Below, in pieces: positions 9,603 through 18,474 of a DNA stretch of 64,000 nucleotides. Position 1 is the stretch's first letter; the number at the start of each line of letters is the position of its first letter. The DNA is from Mesorhizobium sp. L-2-11 (GTDB lineage Bacteria > Pseudomonadota > Alphaproteobacteria > Rhizobiales > Rhizobiaceae). Made by a program: the position numbers and the translations under genes. The notes beneath the pieces were generated by a model. It worked only from the letters and a program-made list of their open reading frames with translations. It did not search any database and was not told the DNA's origin. Location: the NCBI RefSeq assembly GCF_016756595.1, contig NZ_AP023257.1, positions 6,030,001 to 6,094,000 of the forward strand, written 5' to 3'.

Positions 9603-10292
9603 ATGTTTGAGGGTCCCATCATCGACGCTCGAATTAAGAGTATTGCATCGGGATTTAGAGCCGTGAGCGTCTACGTCGATGCCACTTCAGCTGAAGAAGG
9701 ACGTTTCGATCCCCGATTGCTTGGTGAAGCCTGCGATTGCGCGTTGGCGGATGGCCCGGCTTGGGCAGAAGCTCATCTGGCGAGTTGGTCCGACGCCTAC
9801 GCCGTCTTTGGCGCGAAGCCTAACCGTACGCCGTGCTCAGCCCAGGCCCTCAGAAAGCGGGTTCTGAAAGACGGCACTCTTTCGACGATCAACCCGATCG
9901 TCGATCTCTACAACGCCATCAGCCTGAAATACGCAGTCCCGGTGGGTGGAGAGAATTTTGACGCCTATGTCGGAAGACCCCACCTGACGATCGCTGACGG
10001 GAGTGAGACGTTCGACACCATGGTGAATGGAGAGGCGGTCAACGATCCTCCCTTGCCCGGTGAGGTCATCTGGCGCGACGACATTGGCGTCACCTGCCGA
10101 CGCTGGAACTGGCGACAGGGCACTCGAACCCGCCTGAAGACCCTAACAGGCCGGATGTGGTTCGTACTGGAGGCGTTGGAGACCATGCCGGACGATGCAT
10201 TGGCAGAGGCGACGGATGCCATGGTCGGAGGGCTGAATGCCTTGATGCCTGGCTGCAAAATCGCGAGCCAAGAAATTGCCATCGCCGGATGA
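9603..10292 (+). CDS. B3/4 tRNA-binding-domain protein (PheT-like editing fold)
   Basis: 229 residues from ATG 9603 (MFEGPIIDARI), with GGAG eight bases upstream. The sequence has the B3/B4 layout known from phenylalanyl-tRNA synthetase beta chains and free-standing relatives: NPIVDLYNAISLKYAVPVGG, then a segment with WRDDIGVTCRRWNWRQG and a C-terminal TMPDDALAEA helix. Free-standing B3/4 proteins may edit mischarged tRNA or bind amino-acid-like ligands; the role is not settled. It lies 84 bases before a LysE-type exporter, suggesting a shared amino-acid-related job. Confidence 0.7.
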   Translation: MFEGPIIDARIKSIASGFRAVSVYVDATSAEEGRFDPRLLGEACDCALADGPAWAEAHLASWSDAYAVFGAKPNRTPCSAQALRKRVLKDGTLSTINPIVDLYNAISLKYAVPVGGENFDAYVGRPHLTIADGSETFDTMVNGEAVNDPPLPGEVIWRDDIGVTCRRWNWRQGTRTRLKTLTGRMWFVLEALETMPDDALAEATDAMVGGLNALMPGCKIASQEIAIAG

Positions 10293-10376
10293 GGTTTCCG
10301 GTCGAGCGAGTGGATCCATGGCCGCCCGGGGCATCCGGCGCGATCGATCCGATCGAGATTATCAAGGGCTGAGAGA

Positions 10377-11015
10377 ATGAATGTCGATCTCCATCAGTTG
10401 CTCATCGTCTTTGCTGCATATGTCATTGCCGCGGGGAGCCCCGGCCCGAGCAACATGCGCATTATGGGGGTTGCGATGGCGCGCGGCAGAGGTGCTGCGC
10501 TCATGCTCGCCTCCGGCGTCGTCAGCGGCTCGATCTTTTGGGGTTTTATGGCCTCCACCGGCATCTCCGCCCTGTTGGCCAGGTACGCCCAGGCACTGCT
10601 CGTTCTGCAGGTTTTCGGGGGGCTTTACCTGCTATTCCTCGCCTTCAGGGCGGGACGGTCGGCGCTTACGTCGAACGAGAAGCTGGCGGTGCGCGCATCG
10701 ACCGACCAAGTCGCTCTTTCGCGGGGTGAGCTCTATAGGAAGGGCCTCTTGATGCATTTGGCGAACCCAAAATCCGTGCTGGCATGGATCGCGCTCGTCA
10801 CGCTGGGGATCGGTCCGAATTCATCGTGGCAAAGCATCGCAGCGATATTGGGTGGCTGCGCCATCCTAAGTGTCACGATATTCTGCGGCTACGCCATTGT
10901 CTTCTCCACACCGCCTATGGTGGCTCTATATCGCCGCTGCCGCCGCTGGATCGAAAGTCTGTTGGCGATGTTCTTCGCGTTCGCCGGGCTGCGTATGCTG
11001 CTTTCCCGTATGTAG
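10377..11015 (+). CDS. LysE/RhtB-family amino-acid exporter
   Basis: 212 residues with the family start (AAYVIAAGSPGPSNMRIMGV, where the GPS/GP motif is diagnostic), about six hydrophobic helices and a final helix rich in small residues. LysE/RhtB proteins export amino acids or derivatives across the inner membrane. It is 15 bases ahead of the DapA-like gene, so the pair is probably co-transcribed. The substrate cannot be read from the sequence. Confidence 0.88.
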   Translation: MNVDLHQLLIVFAAYVIAAGSPGPSNMRIMGVAMARGRGAALMLASGVVSGSIFWGFMASTGISALLARYAQALLVLQVFGGLYLLFLAFRAGRSALTSNEKLAVRASTDQVALSRGELYRKGLLMHLANPKSVLAWIALVTLGIGPNSSWQSIAAILGGCAILSVTIFCGYAIVFSTPPMVALYRRCRRWIESLLAMFFAFAGLRMLLSRM

Positions 11016-11030
11016 TTTCGAAAGGAATGG

Positions 11031-11921
11031 ATGATGACTTTGTTTCGCGGCCTGTCGGCGTTCCCCCTTACGCCAACCGATGCGGAAGGGCATGTCGACA
11101 CCGAGGGTCTGGCTCGTTTTCTCGAGCGTATTCAACGCGCCGGAGCGGACTCCATCGGCCTTCTGGGGAGCACGGGCGGTTATGCTTACCTCACCAGGGA
11201 AGAACGCAAGCGTGCCGTTCAGGCTGCCGTGGAATGCATCGGCGGCAAAACGCCTCTTGTCGTGGGTGTGGGTGCATTGCGTACCGATGAAGCTCAGGCT
11301 CTGGCGCGCGATGCCAAATCCGCTGGCGCTGACGGCCTGCTCCTGGCACCGATGTCCTACGTTCCCCTGAACGAGGACGAAGTCTTCCAGCACTTCGTCG
11401 CGGTGGCCGAGGCGGGGGAATTGCCTTTGTGCATATATAACAATCCAAGCACCACGCGCTTCACATTCAGCGACGCATTGATCGCCCGGCTGTCAGAGGT
11501 GTCCAACATCGTCGCGGTGAAAATGCCTCTGGCGGCGAATGACGATTACGCGGGGGAACTGGCACGTTTGCGGTCGATGACGCCTGACACGTTCACAATC
11601 GGATACAGCGGCGATTGGGGCGCGGCGGATGCCCTGCTTGCCGGATGTGACACCTGGTACAGCGTTGCGGCAGGTCTGCTGCCGGTCCCGGCGCTTGCGC
11701 TGACGCGTGCAGCGCAGTCCGGCGACGCGGTGGAGTCCACTCGGTTGAACCGCGCTTTCGGGCCGCTCTGGACCTTGTTCAAACACTACGGCAGCTTCCG
11801 CGTTATGTTCGTCATCGCCGACTACCTCGGTCTGGCGCACGTCCAGCCACCGCGCCCTATTTTGCCGTTGCCGGAGGACGCCGGAGATGACATTAGGCAG
11901 GCATTGGAGAAGCTCGAATAG
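11031..11921 (+). CDS. Dihydrodipicolinate synthase/N-acetylneuraminate lyase family aldolase
   Basis: 296 residues, the normal family length; ATG at 11031 or the next codon, AAGGAA upstream. Motifs: GLSAFPLTPTD near the start, GSTGGYAYLTREER (pyruvate-binding GxxGE/GxxG type loop), the YNNP-type motif CIYNNPSTTRF with the catalytic Tyr, and IVAVKMP with the Schiff-base Lys. This class I aldolase superfamily acts on pyruvate and an aldehyde or the reverse. With LysE and a B3/4 protein beside it, it probably handles an amino-acid-like compound rather than lysine biosynthesis. A broken copy of its middle lies at 2828-3045. Confidence 0.85.
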   Translation: MMTLFRGLSAFPLTPTDAEGHVDTEGLARFLERIQRAGADSIGLLGSTGGYAYLTREERKRAVQAAVECIGGKTPLVVGVGALRTDEAQALARDAKSAGADGLLLAPMSYVPLNEDEVFQHFVAVAEAGELPLCIYNNPSTTRFTFSDALIARLSEVSNIVAVKMPLAANDDYAGELARLRSMTPDTFTIGYSGDWGAADALLAGCDTWYSVAAGLLPVPALALTRAAQSGDAVESTRLNRAFGPLWTLFKHYGSFRVMFVIADYLGLAHVQPPRPILPLPEDAGDDIRQALEKLE

Positions 11922-11929
11922 CCGAGCAC

Positions 11930-12106
11930 AGGGCATGCCCAGTGCAACTGCGTGCGGGCGAAGATGTCGAGCGGGAACTGCCGGTCCTCTCGACCTTTCT
12001 CGGCCACGCCAATGTTCGCGACACCTACTGGTATCTATCCGCCGCGCCGGAGCTAATGACCCATGCCGCGCGACTGCTGGATGAGCGGTGGGAGGTTCGC
12101 TCATGA
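11930..12106 (+). pseudogene. C-terminal end of a tyrosine recombinase
   Basis: The frame reads LRAGEDVERELPVLSTFLGH, then ANVRDTYWYLSAAPELM, containing the terminal Gly-His and catalytic Tyr region (DTYWYL) of XerC/D-like integrases. Its TGA overlaps the ATG of the next recombinase (ATGA at 12103). That overlap is typical of the rhizobial modules with two or three tandem recombinase genes. Everything upstream is missing. Confidence 0.75.
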
Positions 12107-12261
12107 GTGCCTCGAACGATCTGGCCGTGCTGATCGAGCGGTGGTTCACCGATCGGCTCATGCGACATCGAGGCGTAAGCTCCAACACCATCGCCTCCTA
12201 TCGCGACACCTTCCGGCTCCTGTTTGCATTCGCGCAGACACGCCTTGGCAGGTCTCCGTCG

Positions 12262-13691
12262 GATAGTGTTCTGAAGGTTCTGCAAAAAGCTCTGGAGAGA
12301 GAACAGCCCTTACTCTGAGGCGAGGGGCGGCCATGGCACGCTGGTGACGTTGCGATCACCGATTCCCGTGGAAGGGTAAGTGCCATGACCAAGCGAGAGG
12401 TTAGACTGAGCAGAGGCGAGTTGAAAGCGTTGCTGTTGTCGGATGAGGACGGCTTCCGCAGAGTTTTGCAGACTGTGGTGCAGGAGGCTTTGGAAGCCGA
12501 GATGACGGAGGCGATCGGGGCCGAGAAAGGCGAGCGGACGACGGAGCGGGTTGGTTACCGGTCCGGCTATTACGAACGCAAGCTTGTGACGCGGGTTGGC
12601 GTGCTGGAACTTCGGGTTCCGCAAGATCGGGCCGGCCGGTTCTCGACGGAGTTGTTTGAGCGTTACCAGCGCTCGGAGAAGGCACTGGTATCGGCGCTGG
12701 TCGAGATGTACGTGCAAGGCGTGTCGACGCGCAAGGTGAAGGCGATCACCGAGGATCTGTGCGGCCATTCCTTCTCGGCCTCGACGGTAAGCCAGGCGAC
12801 GGCGCGGCTGGATGAGGCGCTGAAGGCGTTCTTTGAGCAGCGGCTTGCCGAACCTTACCCGTACCTCATTCTGGACGCGCGCTACGAGCGGGCGCGCGAG
12901 GCCGGCGTGATCGCCAGCCAGGCCGTCTTGGTGGCGATCGGCGTCGACTGGGAAGGCCGGCGCCAGGTGCTCGGTGTCGAGCTGGCCAACCGTGAAAGCC
13001 ATTCGAGCTGGCGCGCGTTCGTGGCAGGGCTCAAGCAGCGCGGGCTCGCCGGCGTCGAGTTTGTCGTCTCCGACGACCATCCGGGGCTCAGGGCAGCGAT
13101 CCGCGAAGTCCTGCCCGAGGCAGTCTGGCAGCGCTGTTACGTGCACTTCCTCAGAAACGCGCTCGATTATGTGCCGCGCAAGGTCGATGACGACTGCCTG
13201 ATGGAGCTCAGATGGTTCTATGACCGGCGCGACCTCGCCGAGGTCAAGCGCGACCTGGCGCAGTGGATCGCCAAATGGCAGGCCAAATACCCGAAGCTGG
13301 TGGATTGGGTGGAGAACAACATCGAGGAGACGCTGAGCTTCTATCGGCTGCCGCTGCCGCATCACAAGCACATGAAGTCGACGAACATGCTGGAGCGGCT
13401 GAACCAGGAGATCAAGCGGCGCACCCTGGTCGTTCGCATCTTCCCCAACCCGCAGAGCTGTTTGCGGCTGGTTCGGGCATTGGCGGTGGAGATCCACGAG
13501 AACTGGCTCGAGGCGACCCGCTACCTCAACATGGATCATCTGCGCGAGCACAAGAAGGAGAACCTGAGGGCACTGGCCGCCTGACGCGGCCGCCATGTCC
13601 GCCGCTCCGCTAAACACGGGGGCTGCGCGGCGGACACGCCAACGTCACCGCTGAATGCCACGCCATTTTTGCAGAACTTGACGCACACAAC
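12262..13691 (+). mobile_element. IS256-family insertion sequence with 9-bp target duplication
   Basis: The 9-mer tctccgtcg occurs at 12253-12261 and again at 13692-13700, exactly flanking the element. The ends share GTTCTGCAAAAA in inverted orientation (left at about 12274, right at about 13670). Removing the element and one 9-mer restores the recombinase reading frame across SPSQLTLRDLD. A duplication of 8-9 bp is what IS256 elements make. Confidence 0.93.
12385..13584 (+). CDS. IS256 (Mutator-like) transposase
   Basis: 399 residues, intact. It has the N-terminal EMTEAIGAEKGERT and VGYRSGYYERKL segment, then the catalytic core with LILDARYERAREAG (first Asp), FVVSDDHPGL (second Asp), a QRCYVHFLRNAL block and MLERLNQEIKRRT (Glu), the signature order of Mutator-type DDE transposases. 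It cuts and joins the IS ends. The frame is complete, so the element could still be active. Confidence 0.93.
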   Translation: MTKREVRLSRGELKALLLSDEDGFRRVLQTVVQEALEAEMTEAIGAEKGERTTERVGYRSGYYERKLVTRVGVLELRVPQDRAGRFSTELFERYQRSEKALVSALVEMYVQGVSTRKVKAITEDLCGHSFSASTVSQATARLDEALKAFFEQRLAEPYPYLILDARYERAREAGVIASQAVLVAIGVDWEGRRQVLGVELANRESHSSWRAFVAGLKQRGLAGVEFVVSDDHPGLRAAIREVLPEAVWQRCYVHFLRNALDYVPRKVDDDCLMELRWFYDRRDLAEVKRDLAQWIAKWQAKYPKLVDWVENNIEETLSFYRLPLPHHKHMKSTNMLERLNQEIKRRTLVVRIFPNPQSCLRLVRALAVEIHENWLEATRYLNMDHLREHKKENLRALAA

Positions 13692-14261
13692 TCTCCGTCG
13701 CAGTTGACACTGCGGGATTTGGACGCGCCTTTCATCGGTGCATTCCTGGAGGACCTTGAGACACTGCGATCCGCCTCAGTGAGGACCCGGAACCTCCGCC
13801 TCACGGCCATTCGGTCTTTCTTCAGATATGCGTCGTTCGAGGAGCCGGCCCATAGCGCCCAGATTCAACGCGTGCTCGCGATCCCGAGCAAGCGATGCGA
13901 CAAGCGACAGCTTCAGTTTCTCACCAGGCCCGAGATTGAAGCGATCCTGGCCTGTCCGGATCGCAGCACATGGCTGGGACGGCGTGATCACACTCTGCTG
14001 TTGCTGGCCGCGCAAACGGGGTTGCGGGTCTCGGAGATCATCGATCTCGACCGGGACTCGGTGATGCTGGGGCACGGTGCCCACGTGCGATGCGTTGGCA
14101 AGGGCCGCAAGGAGCGAAGTACGCCGCTCACCAAGGTTGCACAGCAAGCCCTTCGGGGCTGGCTCAACGAGCCCAGGAAGCGGGGCGCAACGGCTCTCTT
14201 TCCGAACACGCACGGCGGCAAGCTGAGCGCCGACGGCGTGCAGGCGCTGCTGAACAAATAC

Positions 14262-14433
14262 CCAAATAGAAGGGCGTCTCAAACCAAAAGGCACGGACAT
14301 CAAACGCCATCAGAGCCTCGCCGCTACCCCCGTGGCGGAAGGTTGCGTACAGACTTGCCGCACAGAACCCCAAGGCGAGTGAGCACGCGATGCTAATGGC
14401 TATGTTGGGGGACGTCGTTTTTGTAGAAGACAT
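14262..14433 (-). pseudogene. N-terminal stub of an unknown membrane protein
   Basis: The minus-strand frame starts MSSTKTTSPNIAISIACSLA with a hydrophobic helix, continues to FRHGGSGEALMAFDVRAFWF and then runs into the recombinase remnant at about 14262, where the composition changes to an arginine-rich shadow frame. I do not recognise the family. It looks like a gene cut by the recombinase module. Confidence 0.35.
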
Positions 14434-14675
14434 TGTTCCATGGCCGAATTAGCCGTGCTGATGCTGCGCTTGCTTCAGACACCGAACCGAGGTCGCGATG
14501 CCGACGCTCGACAGATCGATGCCGCAGCGGGTGGTGCGATGCTTGCATCGCGCCACCCGGCAGACGTGGATTTTGAAAGTTTCACTAAGCAGCTACGTCG
14601 ACGGCCAGGGAATTGGAAACAGCAAGGCCGTGAACGGAATTCGGGAGAGGAAGCGTTACTGCCATGGCCGAGACC
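14434..14675. other. Spacer with no supported gene
   Basis: Short open frames only, without motifs or ribosome sites. Confidence 0.3.
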
Positions 14676-15540
14676 TCAACGGCCGGTGCGATCTCTGCTT
14701 CTCCTAGCCTCCATTAGATCCTCTCGGGCGTGATTGTAGGAGTGGCTTATGTCCCGGCCGACTTGACCACCCCGCTGCAGCTGTTCGTGGGAGGTTTGCG
14801 GGCCAACTGTATCACGGACTGCAGCCCCAATACCTGCTATGTGGGCGTCCAGATCCGCACTGCGTTCCTCTGCTGCATGCCGCGGAGGAGGCATCTGCGG
14901 CAAGATGTCTTGCATGCCGGGAATTGAGTGAGCTTGGCCCTGTTGATTTGGATCTAACTGGTGATACATCGCGTACATAGCATTGGATGCTGTCGACCTG
15001 ACGTGGCCATCCGGATCGGTAGCCAATTCAGCGGCCTGATCAAAAATGCGAGCTTTATTTTCAGCGTTAAACTTGCTGAAGTTTTGCGCAGCGTAAAGCG
15101 CTCCGATAGCTTGCGAAGGTGGATCCATGTTGCCAATGCGATTAACAATACTATCTTGTGTCTCTGACCGAAGGTAATGAGACACATTACTGACTGCTCT
15201 GAATTGCTCCAATGCTACTTCATCCGAGGTGTGTCCCAACCCGGCAGTCAATTTATCTCCCAGATCGACGGCTGATCGTCCAAGCTGATTGGTCCGCGTT
15301 TCAAACTTCGCGAGGTCAGTTTCTGGCTCGGTTCGAGTGCCCCGAACGGCTATGCGCTCTCGCCTCCCGAGTTCTTTGAAGGTCCCAAGATTTCGCGCTG
15401 TATCGCGCGGGTTTAGCGCTTACCAGCCGTTCTGCAACATCGGTCAATGGTCCGTATGGAAGGTCACGGAGGGTACTGCGATTCCCCACGTCTTGGGATG
15501 AACTTGCAGCTGCGCGTGCCCGTTTGTTATCGCGATCCAT
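14676..15540 (-). pseudogene. VirF-like F-box effector, broken by one frameshift
   Basis: Start ATG 15540 has GGAGG seven bases upstream. The first frame (MDRDNKRARAAASSSQ) contains an F-box-like LRDLPYGPLTDVAERLVSAK. Near 15400-15430 the reading must shift by one to continue NLGTFKELGRRERIAVRG, TRTEPETDLAKFETRTNQLG and the helical frame to 15251-14676. The layout matches Agrobacterium VirF (LPDHVLTEVAKRL, then VRTEP..KF..R). The C-terminus ARRSRDRTGR resembles the Arg-rich type IV export tail of VirF. VirF binds the host SCF ubiquitin ligase. M. loti R7A has a VirF-like type IV effector, and this strain has a T3SS instead. Confidence 0.7.
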
Positions 15541-15598
15541 TGCTCGGCCTCCAAAGTCGTTAATTTACCCAATCAGGGTACCACCGACGCTTGACCTG

Positions 15599-16060
15599 CT
15601 AAACCGATATGAGGTTACAGTTGTAGTCTGGCAGAAGCTTCTCCCAACTCTGGGATACGCCGAGAGCCGTAACCGGGGCAGATTTCCGGGCGGAAGGGGT
15701 TTGCGGCGAGAGCGTTCGTGATTCACCGTTTGCGTGACGCATCAGGATCGTCTCGTAAAAGAGAGTCCGTCGCGATACGCCCCGCGAATGACGATGGTAC
15801 CTTCGGCTTGACTTATCCTTCGCGCTCTGCGGGTCCGACGAGAAAATCAGCCTACCCTTGCTGAGACTACCTGCGGAGGACTTGCCGCTACGGCGGTCCT
15901 GCTCGATCTCGTACTTGATCTTCTGCCCATCAACGAGGTTTGAAAGTCCAGCCCGTTCTACAGCTGGAGTATGGGCGAAAACGTCCTGACCGCCGTCATC
16001 GGGCTGGATTAAGCCAAAACCTTTGGTGCTGTTGAACCACTTCACTGTTCCGGTCGCCAT
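15599..16060 (-). CDS. Cold-shock-domain protein with an unusual C-terminal extension
   Basis: Residues 1-66 are a typical rhizobial CspA (MATGTVKWFNSTKGFGLIQP, then DDGGQDVFAHTPAVERAGL), an RNA/DNA-binding beta-barrel. The family normally ends at about 69 residues after SGKSSAGSL. Here no stop follows and the frame runs to 153 residues of Arg/Ser-rich sequence with no family resemblance. The RNP2 motif is altered: DVFAHTPAVE against the usual DVFVHISAVE. These changes suggest a decaying copy whose normal stop was lost. If translated, the extension is probably meaningless. Confidence 0.7.
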   Translation of the reverse strand: MATGTVKWFNSTKGFGLIQPDDGGQDVFAHTPAVERAGLSNLVDGQKIKYEIEQDRRSGKSSAGSLSKGRLIFSSDPQSAKDKSSRRYHRHSRGVSRRTLFYETILMRHANGESRTLSPQTPSARKSAPVTALGVSQSWEKLLPDYNCNLISV

Positions 16061-16416
16061 ATCTGTGTATTCCTCTGTGGCCAGTGCGAACCAGACGGGC
16101 CGTGAAGCCGATCCTGTTCATATTTCGTAGAGTTAAACCCAGCAAAAACCAGAATTACCCACCTCGGGGTTGCGGCGCGAAAAGCCATTGCTCTGTTTGG
16201 GAACGCACCGAACAGGTGCCGGTGAGCTTGAGCGCAACGCGCTGCAAGACGCTCGAGTGCCGAGGAATCTCTCCGACAAGGATACGTCTGAGCCGCCCAG
16301 TATGCCGGCTCGGCAACCACTCGAATGGATCGAAGCCGATCTGCAAAACGGATGGTGAGAGCGGTGGCTCGTTTCCAACCCATCCTGTCTCACCAGCGCG
16401 GACGCCTGGACGGATG
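16061..16416. other. Spacer between the cold-shock gene and the MFS gene
   Basis: No supported gene on either strand; open frames here are shadows without recognisable motifs. Confidence 0.3.
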
Positions 16417-18069
16417 TCAACGCCGGAAAAAGAACCGCATCGATTGGTCCCGCTTGCGGCCAGCTCCAGTCGGCCGCTCGATCGCAAGCGTGGTTCGAGG
16501 AGGAAGCTCTCCCAGGTGCAATGCGAGGAGACGCTGGTCCAACTCCTTGTCGGCTGCCGTAAGGCGGTGGTTCAGGCGAAGGTAGTCCATCCAGGTCGGG
16601 GTGCGGAAGGTTTCTGTCCAACGCGAAGGCTGCTGGAGGTCGCGCTGGAGATTCCAGTGTCGCGCACCAACGCCGCTTTGTACTCGCCGCCGTTCCCGCA
16701 TCTGCTCCAGGAACGCTTCGACATTTGCTTCGGGTATTGAATATTCGATCTTGGCGACGATCGGCCCGCTTCGGGGCTTCAAATCCAGGGCAACCTGAGG
16801 CGTTTCGAAGCCAAGAGGAGCCTGATCGGAATCTTTCCATTGACGGATGGGCAGCAGGAAGCCGGTGCCAGCGACCAGCAGCAGCGCGCCACCTGAAAGC
16901 TCCAGAGCCGAGCTCAGCGAATAGCTCTCGGCCACCGTACCCCACAGCCAGCTGCCAGCCGCGATGCCGCCGGATGAAAGGGCGTAATAGATCGAGAGCG
17001 TGCGACCAACGACCCACCTTGGACTCGCCAACTGGACGCTTACGTCCAGCCCGGTCCAGGTCACGACCCAGCCCGCGCCGCCGAGCGCCAGCGCGATAGC
17101 CGCCACCGCCACCGAGGGGGTGAAAGCAAGCGATAGACAACAAGCCGCACAGGCGATGCACGACAGTGTCGTCAAACGTTCCTGGGACAGCCTCCGTCTC
17201 AGAATGTTGTTGCAGATGCCGGCGAACAAGGCGCCGGTCCCGAAGCCGGCCATCAGGATGCCGTAAACGACTGGCCCTCCCCCCAGCTGATCGCGGGCGA
17301 CGAGAGGCAAGAGCGCTAGTATAGAGATGCTCGTCAGCCCAAAGAGGGCACCGCGGGCAATTGCTGCCTTGATTTCGGATGACAGGGCAGTGAAGCGCGC
17401 TCCGTCATGGATCGCCGTGGTCAATGGTTCACTCGGCAGCGGTGACGGGCGAACTTGCCATTTGCAGCGCCCTATGGTCCACAGCAGCATCAGATATGTA
17501 AGCGTCGCCACTGCGAAAGCCGTCAAAGGGCCAAAGGAAGCAACGACGACTCCACCGAGAGCGGGACCGATGCTTCGGACGGCGTTATATCCGACCGAAA
17601 TAAGCGTGACGGCGGCCGGAACATCGCGCTTTCGCAGGATATCGCCAACCGACGCGTGCCAGGCGGGGTCGGTGAAAGCGGCGCCTACTCCGGCCAAACA
17701 GCTGAATGCAAGAACCATCCATGGATTGAAAATTCCGAGACCTGCAAGAACAGTCAGCATCGTCGAGGACGATGCTATCACGCACCAGCCAGCGAACATG
17801 AGATTGCGGCGGCTGTAATTGTCCGCTAGGGCGCCGGCGATAATTGACAGGAGGAATGTGGGCAAGGTTGTCGAAGCCTGCACCAAGGCGACCATCACAT
17901 CCGATGTCGAAATGGTCGCCATCAGCCAACTGATGGCAACCATTTGAATCAGCCACCCTAGACTGGATACCTGTGTGGCAATCCAGATCGGACGGAAAGT
18001 TGAATTCTCGAGCGGCGCGAACGTTGCCGATGACACCGGATTAACTTCTTCACGCGCCACCCCGCTCAT
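16417..18069 (-). CDS. MFS exporter of the enterobactin-exporter-like family (MFS_3) with C-terminal soluble domain
   Basis: About 550 residues from ATG 18069, chosen for GGGAGG nine bases upstream. The membrane part spans about residues 25-400: FRPIWIATQVSSLGWLIQMV, the MFS signature ADNYSRRNLMFAG between helices 2 and 3, and SVGYNAVRSIGPALGG. A soluble tail follows (IEYSIPEANVEAFLEQMRER) that resembles the ABM-like domain found at the end of this subfamily. Such proteins export siderophores or small molecules. It sits 400 bases downstream of the gibberellin operon on the same strand, but the gap argues against one transcript. Confidence 0.85.
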   Translation of the reverse strand: MSGVAREEVNPVSSATFAPLENSTFRPIWIATQVSSLGWLIQMVAISWLMATISTSDVMVALVQASTTLPTFLLSIIAGALADNYSRRNLMFAGWCVIASSSTMLTVLAGLGIFNPWMVLAFSCLAGVGAAFTDPAWHASVGDILRKRDVPAAVTLISVGYNAVRSIGPALGGVVVASFGPLTAFAVATLTYLMLLWTIGRCKWQVRPSPLPSEPLTTAIHDGARFTALSSEIKAAIARGALFGLTSISILALLPLVARDQLGGGPVVYGILMAGFGTGALFAGICNNILRRRLSQERLTTLSCIACAACCLSLAFTPSVAVAAIALALGGAGWVVTWTGLDVSVQLASPRWVVGRTLSIYYALSSGGIAAGSWLWGTVAESYSLSSALELSGGALLLVAGTGFLLPIRQWKDSDQAPLGFETPQVALDLKPRSGPIVAKIEYSIPEANVEAFLEQMRERRRVQSGVGARHWNLQRDLQQPSRWTETFRTPTWMDYLRLNHRLTAADKELDQRLLALHLGELPPRTTLAIERPTGAGRKRDQSMRFFFRR

Positions 18070-18474
18070 TGGGCCGAGCCTCCCTTCGCTGCCAGTTGTA
18101 TGAGATTTCTCCCCGCCCACGTGCCCATGGAGGAATGGCAGGATCAGGGCATTTTATCTGCGCAACGCAAGTTATTTTTGCCTGGCCGATGCTGTGGCAG
18201 AACCGAATGCTTCCGGTGGAGCTATCGTTCCGCTATGCGGGACGAGACCGGTTCGATCCTGTCGCTCTCGATCCCCGACCACGTTACAAGAATCGTCAGT
18301 TTGACGTTCCTTAGCGTCTCCAACCAAGCCACGTCCTGGGCATCGACTTCCCTTCTGGTGATCACGAGCTCCCGCGCATTGAACCGCCTCGCCAAGGTGG
18401 ATCAGTAGTCATCTTTGGCGTAGGTATTCAGCAGCCTGCTAGGCGCCCGCCGCCACGTGCGGGCGACGCCGGCA
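18070..18474. other. Spacer between MFS exporter and the gibberellin operon end
   Basis: No supported gene. It should hold the operon terminator and the exporter promoter, but I found no clear hairpin followed by a T run. Confidence 0.3.

Larger units (their letters stand above)
12103..14262 (+). pseudogene. Second tyrosine recombinase of the module, split by IS256 and 3'-truncated
   Basis: Starts at ATG 12103 (GGAGG seven bases upstream) with the core-binding domain VLIERWFTDRLMRHRGVSSN, is interrupted at 12261, and resumes at 13701 with LTLRDLDAPFIGAFLEDLE and the catalytic domain (LLAAQTGLRVSEIIDLDRDS holds the conserved Arg; CVGKGRKER follows). It stops making sense at about 14262 in front of the HxxR and Tyr motifs, so the catalytic end is gone even without the IS. 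It may be a relic of the machinery that moved part of the island. Confidence 0.85.

Noticed and set aside
12310..13617. 435-codon minus-strand ORF opposite the IS256 transposase
   Set aside because: Shadow of the transposase; no motifs, and the plus-strand gene is complete.
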